This document shows positions 7,409 to 14,324 of a stretch of DNA of 18,612 bases, in pieces; the stretch's first letter is position 1; each line of letters opens with the position of its first letter. The notes below the pieces were generated by a model. That model made no database searches. It saw only the letters and a program-made list of their open reading frames with translations, and was not told the origin of the DNA. The position numbers and the translations under genes are program-made. Source of the DNA: Bacteroidota bacterium (GTDB lineage Bacteria > Bacteroidota > Kryptoniia > Kryptoniales > JAKASW01); contig JAJYOS010000016.1 of the NCBI GenBank assembly GCA_021796055.1, positions 1 to 18,612 on the forward strand, read 5' to 3'.

Positions 7409-8688
7409 GGGGCTGGACTACAAAGACTCTCGGTGAGCTGTGCGATGCTGGAGGAGGATTGGTTCAAACCGGTCCGTTCGGTTCACAGCTTCATGAGTCT
7501 GATTATTCTGAGACTGGAACACCTGTGGTGATGCCGAAGGACATCATTTCAGGTGGCATCGACCACTTCGGCATTGCGCGCGTTTCGGAGGCACACGTGG
7601 AGAGACTTCGCCGGCACAAATTGTTAGAAGGTGATATAGTTTATGGACGTCGAGGTGATATAGGCCGTCACGCCTTGATCAAGGGGACAACTGTCGGATG
7701 GCTGTGTGGTAGTGGCTGTCTTAGAATCAACGTTGGGAAGTCTGCGGTGATTCCGGAGTTTCTTAATCTATACCTTCAACTGCCTGAAGTTATTCGTTGG
7801 ATAGAGGGGCAGGCGATTGGCGCAACTATGCCAAATCTCAACTCAAGTATTTTGAGAAGGACGCCTGTAACATTCCCAACTGACCCAACTACTCAGCGCA
7901 AGATCGCCGCGGTACTCTCGGCTTACGACGAGCTTATCGAAAACAACAAACGGCGGATCGCGCTCCTCGAAAAAATGGCGGAGGAAATCTACCGCGAATG
8001 GTTCGTGAGACTCAGGTTCCCGGGGCATGAGAAGGTGAAATTCACCAAGGGGATACCACAGGGCTGGACAGTGCAGAGACTTGGTGACTTTGCCAAGGAG
8101 ATAAAAAAGGGAATCAAGAAGAAAGACTTGCCGGACGACATGAAATACATCGGTCTTGAACACATCTCCAGAAAGTCGATCTCGATTAAGGACTGTTCGA
8201 CTTGTGATACTGTCGACAGCAATAAGCTTTTCTTTCAGGAAAGAGATATCCTTTTCGGGAAGATCCGTCCATACCTGCACAAAATCGGCTTTGCGCATTT
8301 CTCAGGTGCCTGTTCGTCAGACACGATAGTGCTTAGACCGACAGAACGCTATTACGAGGGCTATCTTCTCCTGACAGTTTTCAGCGACGCTTTCGTGGAA
8401 CTCGCTTCGGTAGCGTCGAAGGGAACCAAGATGCCTCGCGCGGATTGGGACTTCTTAAAGAAACTGGAGTTGTCTGTGCCAGTGAAGAAGCTTTTGGAAC
8501 AGTACCAAGTTCACTTCGAGGCAATATTTTCACAGATAAGGAATCTCCTTGAGTCAAATCAGATCCTGTTGAAAACTCGCGACCTTCTTCTTCCTCGCCT
8601 CATCTCCGGCAAGCTTTCGGTGGAGAATTTGGATATTCAGTTTCCCCCGGGGATGATGGAGGAGATGAAGGAGGAGTCCGGGAGTTGA
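7405..8688 (+). CDS. hsdS: Type I restriction-modification specificity subunit HsdS
   Basis: 427-aa DNA-recognition subunit, of normal length. It has the two-fold layout of the family: target-recognition domain 1 (about 1-160, starting GWTTKTLGELC), a central conserved helical region (160-205, including KIAAVLSAYDELIENNKRRI and EIYREWF), target-recognition domain 2 (about 220-375, starting GWTVQRLGDFAKEI), and a distal conserved helix (about 375-415, ending LLLPRLISGKLSVE). Each TRD reads half of a bipartite target, which cannot be predicted here. Translation is coupled to hsdM by a 4-bp overlap. The reading frame is intact, so the methyltransferase is probably functional. Confidence 0.95.
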   Translation: MRGWTTKTLGELCDAGGGLVQTGPFGSQLHESDYSETGTPVVMPKDIISGGIDHFGIARVSEAHVERLRRHKLLEGDIVYGRRGDIGRHALIKGTTVGWLCGSGCLRINVGKSAVIPEFLNLYLQLPEVIRWIEGQAIGATMPNLNSSILRRTPVTFPTDPTTQRKIAAVLSAYDELIENNKRRIALLEKMAEEIYREWFVRLRFPGHEKVKFTKGIPQGWTVQRLGDFAKEIKKGIKKKDLPDDMKYIGLEHISRKSISIKDCSTCDTVDSNKLFFQERDILFGKIRPYLHKIGFAHFSGACSSDTIVLRPTERYYEGYLLLTVFSDAFVELASVASKGTKMPRADWDFLKKLELSVPVKKLLEQYQVHFEAIFSQIRNLLESNQILLKTRDLLLPRLISGKLSVENLDIQFPPGMMEEMKEESGS

Positions 8689-8701
8689 GTCGAATATGTG
8701 T

Positions 8702-8827
8702 GGGATTGCCACGCTCCGCTAAAGCGTCGCTCGCAATGACAGGAAGTCTGGCAGAGCTCGCCCCCACCATAACCCGTCATTGCGAGGAGTCCGACTCGCG
8801 CAGCGAGGCGGACGACGCGGCAATCCC
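8702..8827. repeat. Palindromic MITE/REP-like repeat between hsdS and hsdR
   Basis: The left arm 8702-8740 runs from GGGATTGCC to CTCGCAATGAC. The right arm 8776-8827 runs from GTCATTGCGAG to GGCAATCCC. Both terminal (9 bp) and inner (11 bp) blocks are perfect inverted repeats. The GTCATTGCGAG...GCAATCCC family is known as a dispersed intergenic repeat in many bacterial phyla. It begins 14 bp after hsdS. Confidence 0.75.
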
Positions 8828-8881
8828 CAAGATGAAACCTCAGAACAGTGGAGCCAGTGCTCCTGATGGACTACTATATAA

Positions 8882-8932
8882 GGGATCGCCATGCCCCGCT
8901 CGCGCTTACACGCGATCGGGACTCGCGATGAC
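8882..8932. repeat. Third, diverged single arm of the same repeat family
   Basis: GGGATCGCC (8882-8890) to CTCGCGATGAC (8922-8932) matches the left arm of the neighbouring element (GGGATTGCC...CTCGCAATGAC) with one change in each block. No partner arm was found beside it. Confidence 0.6.
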
Positions 8933-8957
8933 AAGTGATTCTGGGATTAGACTTGTA

Positions 8958-9013
8958 TGTTCACGAAAACGGCCATGTTCACGTCGCCGTGAACACTGCC
9001 CAAATCGTGAACA
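8958..9013. promoter_or_regulatory. Symmetric array of four TGTTCACG half-sites upstream of hsdR
   Basis: TGTTCACG occurs at 8958-8965 and 8976-8983, and its complement CGTGAACA at 8988-8995 and 9006-9013. The outer and inner pairs share one dyad centre at 8985.5, and both sides use an 18-bp step. The inner pair flanks a 4-bp loop (TCGC). A related GTTCACA lies at 9046-9052. This could be a two-dimer operator for a repressor acting on hsdR, or an unrelated palindromic repeat. No regulator gene is nearby. Confidence 0.5.
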
Positions 9014-9086
9014 CGCCAAAAGCAGTAGGTCGATACAGAAGTAAGGTTCACATATTGAATTGAGACGTAATAGTTGAAATCCGCTG

Positions 9087-9767
9087 ATGCCTAACTTCAT
9101 CTCCGAAGAGCAAATAGAAGAAGCGCTTATTCAAAAGCTGCAGATGCTTCACGGATACGACTCGCTGAATTGCTACACCGAAGATCCTGAAGATCTGAAT
9201 GACGGCTCCCACCGGGCGAGCAAGCGGGAAGTCATACTGGTCGACCGTCTCACTCAGGCTGCCATAGAGCTCAACGGGGATATACCGGAGAAGGTGATAC
9301 TCGATGCCATAGGGACATTTGCCGAAAGGCGGCAATCCATGTCGCTCGTAGCCGCGAACAAGGATATATACGAGCTGCTTCGAGGCGGTATTCCCGTCGA
9401 GTATGACGATGCAAAGGGAAGCAAGCACAAGGAACAGCTCCGGCTGATTGATTTCAAAAGTCCGGCGGATAATCATTTCCTCGCCGTCTCGCAGCTGTGG
9501 ATCAAAGGCGAGATCGGCTTCCGCCGGCCGGATGTACTTCTCTATGTGAACGGAATCCCGCTGGTCTTCATCGAGGTGAAAAATTCTAATGTCAGGCTGA
9601 GAACCGCCTACGACGACAACCTGGTGACCTATAAGAAAGAGATTCCGCAGCTCTTCCAGCCCAACGCGTTTTGCGTTCTGTCGAATGCCATCGAAACGCG
9701 GGTGGGGAGTCTCACCGCCGAATGGGAGCATTTCTTCACATGGCTCCGGCCGGACGACGAGAAATAA
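9087..9767 (+). CDS. hsdR: HsdR N-terminal fragment (endonuclease part), cut by an in-frame stop
   Basis: 226-aa fragment of the type I restriction subunit. It carries the PD-(D/E)xK nuclease: Asp149 (RRPDVLL), Glu163 and Lys165 (FIEVKN). From memory, EcoR124I HsdR uses Asp151, Glu165 and Lys167, so the register is nearly identical. The following QxxxY motif seems to read NLVTY (Asn178, Tyr182), a Gln-to-Asn change. Translation ends at TAA 9765-9767. The same frame then continues without another stop to 12314, giving a 1075-residue frame of normal HsdR length. In EcoR124I the nuclease domain runs to about residue 260, so this fragment probably lacks its last part. No good ribosome binding site precedes the ATG. 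Confidence 0.9.
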   Translation: MPNFISEEQIEEALIQKLQMLHGYDSLNCYTEDPEDLNDGSHRASKREVILVDRLTQAAIELNGDIPEKVILDAIGTFAERRQSMSLVAANKDIYELLRGGIPVEYDDAKGSKHKEQLRLIDFKSPADNHFLAVSQLWIKGEIGFRRPDVLLYVNGIPLVFIEVKNSNVRLRTAYDDNLVTYKKEIPQLFQPNAFCVLSNAIETRVGSLTAEWEHFFTWLRPDDEK

Positions 9768-9815
9768 AAGGTCAACCTCAAGGAGATAGAGAGGAAGGGG
9801 ACAAGCCTCGAGAGG

Positions 9816-12314
9816 GTGATCGAAGGCCTCTTGCCGCCGAAGCGGCTCCTCGATTATGTCGAGAACTTCATCCTCTTCTACAAGGAGAACCAGAAGATCG
9901 TCGCACAGAACCACCAGTTCATCGGCGTCAACCGGGCCTACGAATCGTTTGTCCACAGAAAAAAGCGCGAAGGGAAGTTAGGAGTATTCTGGCACACCCA
10001 GGGATCGGGGAAAAGCTTTTCCATGATCTTCCTCTCAAGGAAGATATTCCGCAAGCAGACAGGCAATTTTACGTTCGTCGTGGTGACTGACCGCGATCAG
10101 CTGGACAAACAGATCTACAATAATTTTCTCAGCACGGGCACGGTCACGAAGGGTGACGCCGCGCAGCCGAACGACGGCGAAGAGATGCGGAAGCTCCTTG
10201 GACAGAACAAGCGGGTGGTCTTCACCTTGATTCAGAAATTCTGGTGGCCAAAAGGGAGGAAGTACCCGCTTCTTTCGGAGCGCAGCGACATTATAGTCTT
10301 CGTGGATGAGGCACACCGTACTCAGTACAAAACACTCGCGGAGAATATGAGAGCCGGACTTCCCAATGCCCAGTACTTCGCGTTCACGGGTACTCCGCTC
10401 CTCGGACCCGACAGGAAGACCAATAAATGGTTCGGCAAATATGTATCCGAGTACAACTTCCAGCAATCCATAGACGACGGGGCCACGGTGCCGCTGTTCT
10501 ACAGCAAGCGTGTTCCTCAAGTCGCGATCCAGAACGACAGGCTCGGCGATGAGTTTTACGAGATACTCGAAGACGAAAACTTGGATGAAGCACAGCAGGA
10601 AAGGCTGGAGAGGAAGTATGCCGTCGAGCTGGAAGTAATCAAGCGCGACGACCGGCTCGAAGCGATCGCAAAGGATATCGTCTATCACTTTCCACGGCGC
10701 GGATATCGCGGGAAAGGCATGGTCGTCTCCGTTGACAAATTCACAGCCGTGAAGATGTACGACAAAGTGCAGCACCGCTGGAAGGAGCATATCAAAGAGC
10801 TTCTTGGCCAAATAAAGGAAGCGAAGAGCGAAGTCGAGAAAGCGAAACTGCAGGACATTGTAAACTACATGCGCTCCGTAGAAATGGCGGTCGTGGTCAG
10901 CGAAGAAGCCGAAGAGGAGAAGAAGTTCGCGAAACAGGAGCTCGATATTAAGCCTCACCGGGATAGGATGAACAGGATCGACGAGAATGGCCACGACATC
11001 GAATACAACTTCAAAGAAGAGCCGTCACACCCGCTCCAGCTCGTATTCGTTTGTGCGATGTGGCTCACAGGATTTGATGCCCCTACCGTTTCGACAATCT
11101 ACCTCGACAAGCCGATGAAGGATCACACGCTCATGCAGGCAATTGCCCGGGCGAACAGGGTAACGTCATGGAAGATCGGCGACGTCGAAAAAAGGAACGG
11201 CGAAGTCATCGATTGCATCGGCATCTTCAGAAGCATGAAGAAGGCATTGAAGGACTATGCCCACGGGCGGGAAGGACAGGAGGATGCTCCGGTAAAGCAA
11301 AAGCAGGATCTCATGAAGCTCCTCGATGATTCCATCTCTGAAGGGCTGGCTTTCTGCAAAGAAAGGGATATCGATCTGGAATCGGCGTTGAAGAGTGACG
11401 ATGTTTTCAGGGAAGTGGGTGTCTTTAATGAGTTTGCCGACAAGCTCCTTGCGAAAGACGATTGGCGCAAGGGATTCATCGTGTATGAGAATACGATTAC
11501 GTCGCTATATGAAGCGTGCAAGCCGGAGATACTTGGAAATTCGATCGTCCGGACGGTAGCTGCCTTCCAGTATTTGCGCGGCGTGTTGGACAGCATCATA
11601 GATCAAATGGATATGGAAAAGGTCGGGCTGAGGGTGAGCCGGTTGCTGGATGAAAGTGTAGTCGCGGAGAAACCGGCGGCGAAGGAGGACAAGCCTCCCC
11701 AATACACCGTCAGGCATAATTGGAAGTCGCTCGATCTCAGCAAGCTGAACCTGGAGAATCTCAAGGCGGAGTTCAGCAGGTCGCACTACAAGAACATTGA
11801 GATCTCCGATCTGCGAGCATTCATCCAGCAGAAGCTAGATCAACTGTTGCACGCGAACATCACGCGCACCGGTTTTGCCGAGCGGCTTCAGGGAATCATA
11901 GACGCTTACAATGCCGGCAGCTCGACCGCGGAAGATTACTACGAAGAACTCCTGAAATACGTGCAGAATCTCAGAGCGGAGGAGGAGAGACATCTCCGCG
12001 AAGGATTGACAGAGGACGAGCTGGAAATTTTCGACCTGCTCAAGAAGGACAAGATGACGAACGAGGAGACGAAAAGGGTGAAGCTCGCCGCAAAATCACT
12101 GCTTCACCGCCTGCGGGAGGAGAAGCCTGTCGTTCTTGTCCAGGACTGGTACAGGGACAACCAGACAAAGCAGCGAGTGAAGACAACCGTCGAGGAAGTG
12201 CTTCACAAGCATCTGCCGGAAAGTTACGACAGGATGCTCTTCAAGCAGAAGTGCGACCATGTGTTCGACATGATGCTGGACTACGCGTTCAAAGGCGGGA
12301 AGTGGGCGGCATAG
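9816..12314 (+). CDS. hsdR: HsdR C-terminal fragment (helicase/translocase motor)
   Basis: 832 aa, same frame as the nuclease fragment. It holds the SF2 translocase of HsdR: Walker A TQGSGKS (61-67), DEAH (164-167), FAFTGTPL (motif III, 189-196), a second RecA domain with CAMWLTGFDAP and MQAIARANR (motifs V and VI), then a long helical C-terminus that docks to the methylase. The proposed start is GTG 9816, with GAGAGG directly before it and AAGGGG 16 nt upstream, so reinitiation after the TAA 48 bp earlier is conceivable but weak. Without the nuclease this protein could translocate DNA but not cut it. An error in the assembly at 9765 would instead restore one intact gene. Confidence 0.92.
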   Translation: MIEGLLPPKRLLDYVENFILFYKENQKIVAQNHQFIGVNRAYESFVHRKKREGKLGVFWHTQGSGKSFSMIFLSRKIFRKQTGNFTFVVVTDRDQLDKQIYNNFLSTGTVTKGDAAQPNDGEEMRKLLGQNKRVVFTLIQKFWWPKGRKYPLLSERSDIIVFVDEAHRTQYKTLAENMRAGLPNAQYFAFTGTPLLGPDRKTNKWFGKYVSEYNFQQSIDDGATVPLFYSKRVPQVAIQNDRLGDEFYEILEDENLDEAQQERLERKYAVELEVIKRDDRLEAIAKDIVYHFPRRGYRGKGMVVSVDKFTAVKMYDKVQHRWKEHIKELLGQIKEAKSEVEKAKLQDIVNYMRSVEMAVVVSEEAEEEKKFAKQELDIKPHRDRMNRIDENGHDIEYNFKEEPSHPLQLVFVCAMWLTGFDAPTVSTIYLDKPMKDHTLMQAIARANRVTSWKIGDVEKRNGEVIDCIGIFRSMKKALKDYAHGREGQEDAPVKQKQDLMKLLDDSISEGLAFCKERDIDLESALKSDDVFREVGVFNEFADKLLAKDDWRKGFIVYENTITSLYEACKPEILGNSIVRTVAAFQYLRGVLDSIIDQMDMEKVGLRVSRLLDESVVAEKPAAKEDKPPQYTVRHNWKSLDLSKLNLENLKAEFSRSHYKNIEISDLRAFIQQKLDQLLHANITRTGFAERLQGIIDAYNAGSSTAEDYYEELLKYVQNLRAEEERHLREGLTEDELEIFDLLKKDKMTNEETKRVKLAAKSLLHRLREEKPVVLVQDWYRDNQTKQRVKTTVEEVLHKHLPESYDRMLFKQKCDHVFDMMLDYAFKGGKWAA

Positions 12315-12384
12315 AAACTTAATAACACCGCTTTGAACGGGCGAGCGGCAGACTGAAGACCTACATATCAAAGAATCATATTCA

Positions 12385-12603
12385 ATGTTCAAATTCACAT
12401 GGCAGGAAAATTATGTTTAGCTCTTCCTTTTTCACGACCACCTTCCTCCAGAAGTCAAAGAGAAGCCGGAACTACTTTTCGAAATCCTACGGGCAGCTCT
12501 CCATCTGTTTGTGACAGTCGTTCAAATGCTGGAGGAACTTGGAGCTCCACTCTTCATTTAGTTTCTTCCATTCGACGCGGGAGCCGTGCCCAAGTCATTA
12601 TAA
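12385..12603 (+). pseudogene. Possible decayed gene after hsdR, family not recognised
   Basis: From ATG 12385 one frame reads MFKFTWQENYV, then TAG (12418-12420), then a protein-like stretch of 46 codons rich in Leu, Glu and Val (PPEVKEKPELLFEILRAA inside), a second TAG (12559-12561), and 13 more codons to TAA. The composition looks coding, but no family is recognised and no ribosome binding site is clear. Chance is a real alternative. Confidence 0.3.
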
Positions 12604-12675
12604 GGATTGAAGCAGAAACGTCCTTAATCGAGCACCAAGCGTGCGATCGGAACTGTCGATGATGGAGGGAAAGCT

Positions 12676-12763
12676 GTCTGAACCACGATTTATGGGATTA
12701 AAGGATTTACTTGATTAGTGACAATCATGGTAATCTTGAAATCATGCGAATCAAAGTTCAGAC
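12676..12763. repeat. 88-bp palindromic element, copy 1
   Basis: Ends are GTCTGAAC and GTTCAGAC, inverted. Inside, GATT occurs at element positions 12, 21, 29 and 38, and AATC at 48, 57, 65 and 74. Every GATT mirrors an AATC about the same centre (positions sum to 89). The element is followed by AATGGGAGC. Confidence 0.8.
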
Positions 12764-12778
12764 AATGGGAGCAAAAAT

Positions 12779-12866
12779 GTCTGAACCACGATTTATGGGA
12801 TTAAAGGATTAACTTGATTAGTGATAATCATGGCAATCGTGGAATCGAGTAAATCAAGGTTCAGAC
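12779..12866. repeat. 88-bp palindromic element, copy 2
   Basis: Same length and ends as copy 1 (GTCTGAACC...GGTTCAGAC), with identical GATT/AATC spacing, while many bases between the tetramers differ, mostly in the right half. It starts 103 bp after copy 1 and is followed by AATGGAGC. It resembles dispersed GATT/AATC-rich intergenic repeats of Bacteroidetes-type genomes. Confidence 0.8.
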
Positions 12867-12912
12867 AATGGAGCCGTCTTGACAATAGCCGACGGCGCCT
12901 TGAATGACTAAC

Positions 12913-13941
12913 CTATTTCAAATTTGCCGAAACCAGTACCTCGGAAATGCCGGTGCCGCCGCGCGCGATTGGTCCGACAGTCGAGAGGTATATTGTCTGA
13001 CCCGGAATGATTGTGGAACCGCTCGGTGAGCCCAATGAATCTTCGTGCTGTGTGTATTTGTAACATTTGAATTGGCCATACGGGACGGTCAGTGCCTCGT
13101 CCGTCGAGTCGACCGTCATCTGAAGCGGCGTGATAATCAAACTATTGTTTGAGGCAAGCTCATAGCCGGAGTTGTACGAATCTCCTGCGGCGGCAGGATA
13201 CTTATACAGAAGAACCGCGGTATCCAGATCGGGGAAATACTTGTATATTCCGTCCTGCCTCGCTGTAATGTACTGGTCGACATAATCGTCTGATCTCAAG
13301 AGGAACCATTCCTCACCGTTGATATCCTTCTCGCCTGCTATCTCTTCTCTCACCGTATCCGTTCCCATGATTTTTCCGTTGACAGAAAACGTCTTGAGAA
13401 ACGTCCACTCATTGCCGACCTTCAGCGGGTAGATTGGCGAGTCGATGCCGGGTCCGGCGGTCTGAGCTTCGCACAGAAGACCGACGTGAAAGGACAAACC
13501 ATTTGAAAGATTCCACGTCAGATTATATACGCCGGTCTGAATAGGTTTCTCGAATAGATCGGCCATCGAATAACCTACGCGGTAGAGTAAGCGCGACTGA
13601 AGCGGGCCGATGGTTTCTCTTGCGATGAGATTGCTTATCACCGTCGGACCGGAAGCTATGGTATCGCCCATGCTGTCGGCTAGCAGCCATCTGTAGAAGT
13701 AATCACTCACGAGTATCGATTGGGACGTATCGGTTTCGTTGAACGCAGTCAAAGTCATCGACAGCCCGTCGAATATACTGAGAGTATCTTTCGATACTGC
13801 GAAGGTATACCGTGTACCATCTTTGGTTTGGCTTGTCGTGCCGGGGTTGGATCCGACACCGACAGGATTACCCGTCTGATCGCAGCCGCTGCCAAAAGCT
13901 ATAGCGGCCAGCAACGGAAAAAAGGAGATCATTCTTTTCAT
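12913..13941 (-). CDS. Putative lipoprotein, two domains, BsuPI-like first domain
   Basis: 342-aa exported protein. The first 19 residues form a signal peptide (MKRMISFFPLLAAIAFGSG) followed by Cys20, a weak lipobox that suggests lipidation. Residues of about 40-185 resemble a BsuPI-type beta-sandwich (a DGLSMTLTAFNET strand, then RWLLADSMGDTI); this match is tentative. From about 200 a second domain begins PIYPLKVGNEWTF, a pattern common in secreted proteins of the FCB group. No catalytic motif is seen. The ATG at 13941 is chosen over the longer TTG-started frame (14061) because a strong promoter lies inside the longer version and its -10 is only 25 bp before this ATG. Function is unknown. 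Confidence 0.75.
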   Translation of the reverse strand: MKRMISFFPLLAAIAFGSGCDQTGNPVGVGSNPGTTSQTKDGTRYTFAVSKDTLSIFDGLSMTLTAFNETDTSQSILVSDYFYRWLLADSMGDTIASGPTVISNLIARETIGPLQSRLLYRVGYSMADLFEKPIQTGVYNLTWNLSNGLSFHVGLLCEAQTAGPGIDSPIYPLKVGNEWTFLKTFSVNGKIMGTDTVREEIAGEKDINGEEWFLLRSDDYVDQYITARQDGIYKYFPDLDTAVLLYKYPAAAGDSYNSGYELASNNSLIITPLQMTVDSTDEALTVPYGQFKCYKYTQHEDSLGSPSGSTIIPGQTIYLSTVGPIARGGTGISEVLVSANLK

Positions 13942-13966
13942 AGACACCCGTTTCCCTGTTGAACTA

Positions 13967-13995
13967 ATATTACAGACCGGCTTCTTGCATGTCAA
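13967..13995 (-). promoter_or_regulatory. Strong sigma-70 promoter for the lipoprotein gene
   Basis: On the - strand, TTGACA (13990-13995) and TAATAT (13967-13972) are separated by exactly 17 bp. The -35 is a perfect match and the -10 matches 5 of 6. Transcription would begin near 13960, about 20 nt before the ATG. Confidence 0.75.
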
Positions 13996-14061
13996 GTCAT
14001 GGCGGAGGCTCAGCTTTGAAGAATCTACGCACAGGAAGCAAAATCGAACCGGCAATCCCAA

Positions 14062-14181
14062 TCATGCAACCCACATGACAGCGATTCCCATGTATTGTAC
14101 CACTATGTAATCGATCGTAATGCACCGGTCACACTTGCGTGTGCTCGGAACTCGCAATGGCCGGAGGCCGAGCGACTGCAT
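14062..14181 (-). CDS. Possible 39-aa small protein
   Basis: An ATG at 14181 with GGAG 9 nt upstream opens a 39-codon frame ending in TGA at 14062-14064. It starts with a basic segment (LGLRPLRVPSTRKCDRC) and ends with a hydrophobic one (ITIDYIVVQYMGIAVMWVA), compatible with a small membrane peptide. It lies between queA and the lipoprotein gene, same strand. No family recognised; chance is quite possible. Confidence 0.2.
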   Translation of the reverse strand: MQSLGLRPLRVPSTRKCDRCITIDYIVVQYMGIAVMWVA

Positions 14182-14324
14182 TTTTTGACTCTCCGCCTTT
14201 GACCACTGCTTTGTACACCGCCATCCCCCATCGTACCTCTGAGCGAGCCTGTAGTAGGTAGACGAGTCGAAGAGTGAGCGAGGCCTGGCGCAGCCGATGG
14301 CTACCTTCCTTCTTAGGAGTCAGC

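Larger units (their letters stand above)
8689..9086. other. 398-bp non-coding gap inside the hsd locus
   Basis: This gap separates hsdS from hsdR. It is filled by the MITE-like repeat, its third arm and the TGTTCACG palindrome array. The 119-codon open frame here is a by-product of repeat DNA. No strong promoter for hsdR is evident. Confidence 0.6.
12315..12912. other. 598-bp region between hsdR and the lipoprotein gene
   Basis: There is no intact gene. It contains the possible remnant at 12385-12603, the two tandem 88-bp palindromic elements (12676-12866), and a weak 6-bp inverted repeat (GCCGTC 12873-12878, GACGGC 12891-12896) that might serve the - strand lipoprotein gene. An 87-codon open frame at 12399-12662 shows no recognisable homology. 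Confidence 0.5.

Noticed and set aside
8685..9044. 119-codon ORF after hsdS
   Set aside because: It is the translation of the MITE-like repeats and the TGTTCACG array.
8689..9086. CRISPR-like array in the hsdS-hsdR gap
   Set aside because: Repeats are inverted, only a few copies exist, and spacers are not of regular CRISPR size; no cas genes are present.
9048..9956. 302-codon - strand ORF, and a similar 319-codon one at 10035-10994
   Set aside because: Both are antisense to hsdR and mirror its codon structure; their sequences show no family features.
12676..12866. Target-site duplications flanking the 88-bp elements
   Set aside because: Flanks on the two sides of each copy differ; only the right flanks (AATGG) agree between copies, which fits tandem duplication rather than two insertions.
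14051..14163. GGCAATCCC (near 14051) and CTCGCAATGGC (near 14153) as another copy of the hsd-gap repeat
   Set aside because: Blocks are in the wrong order and orientation for the element and lack the intervening arm sequence.
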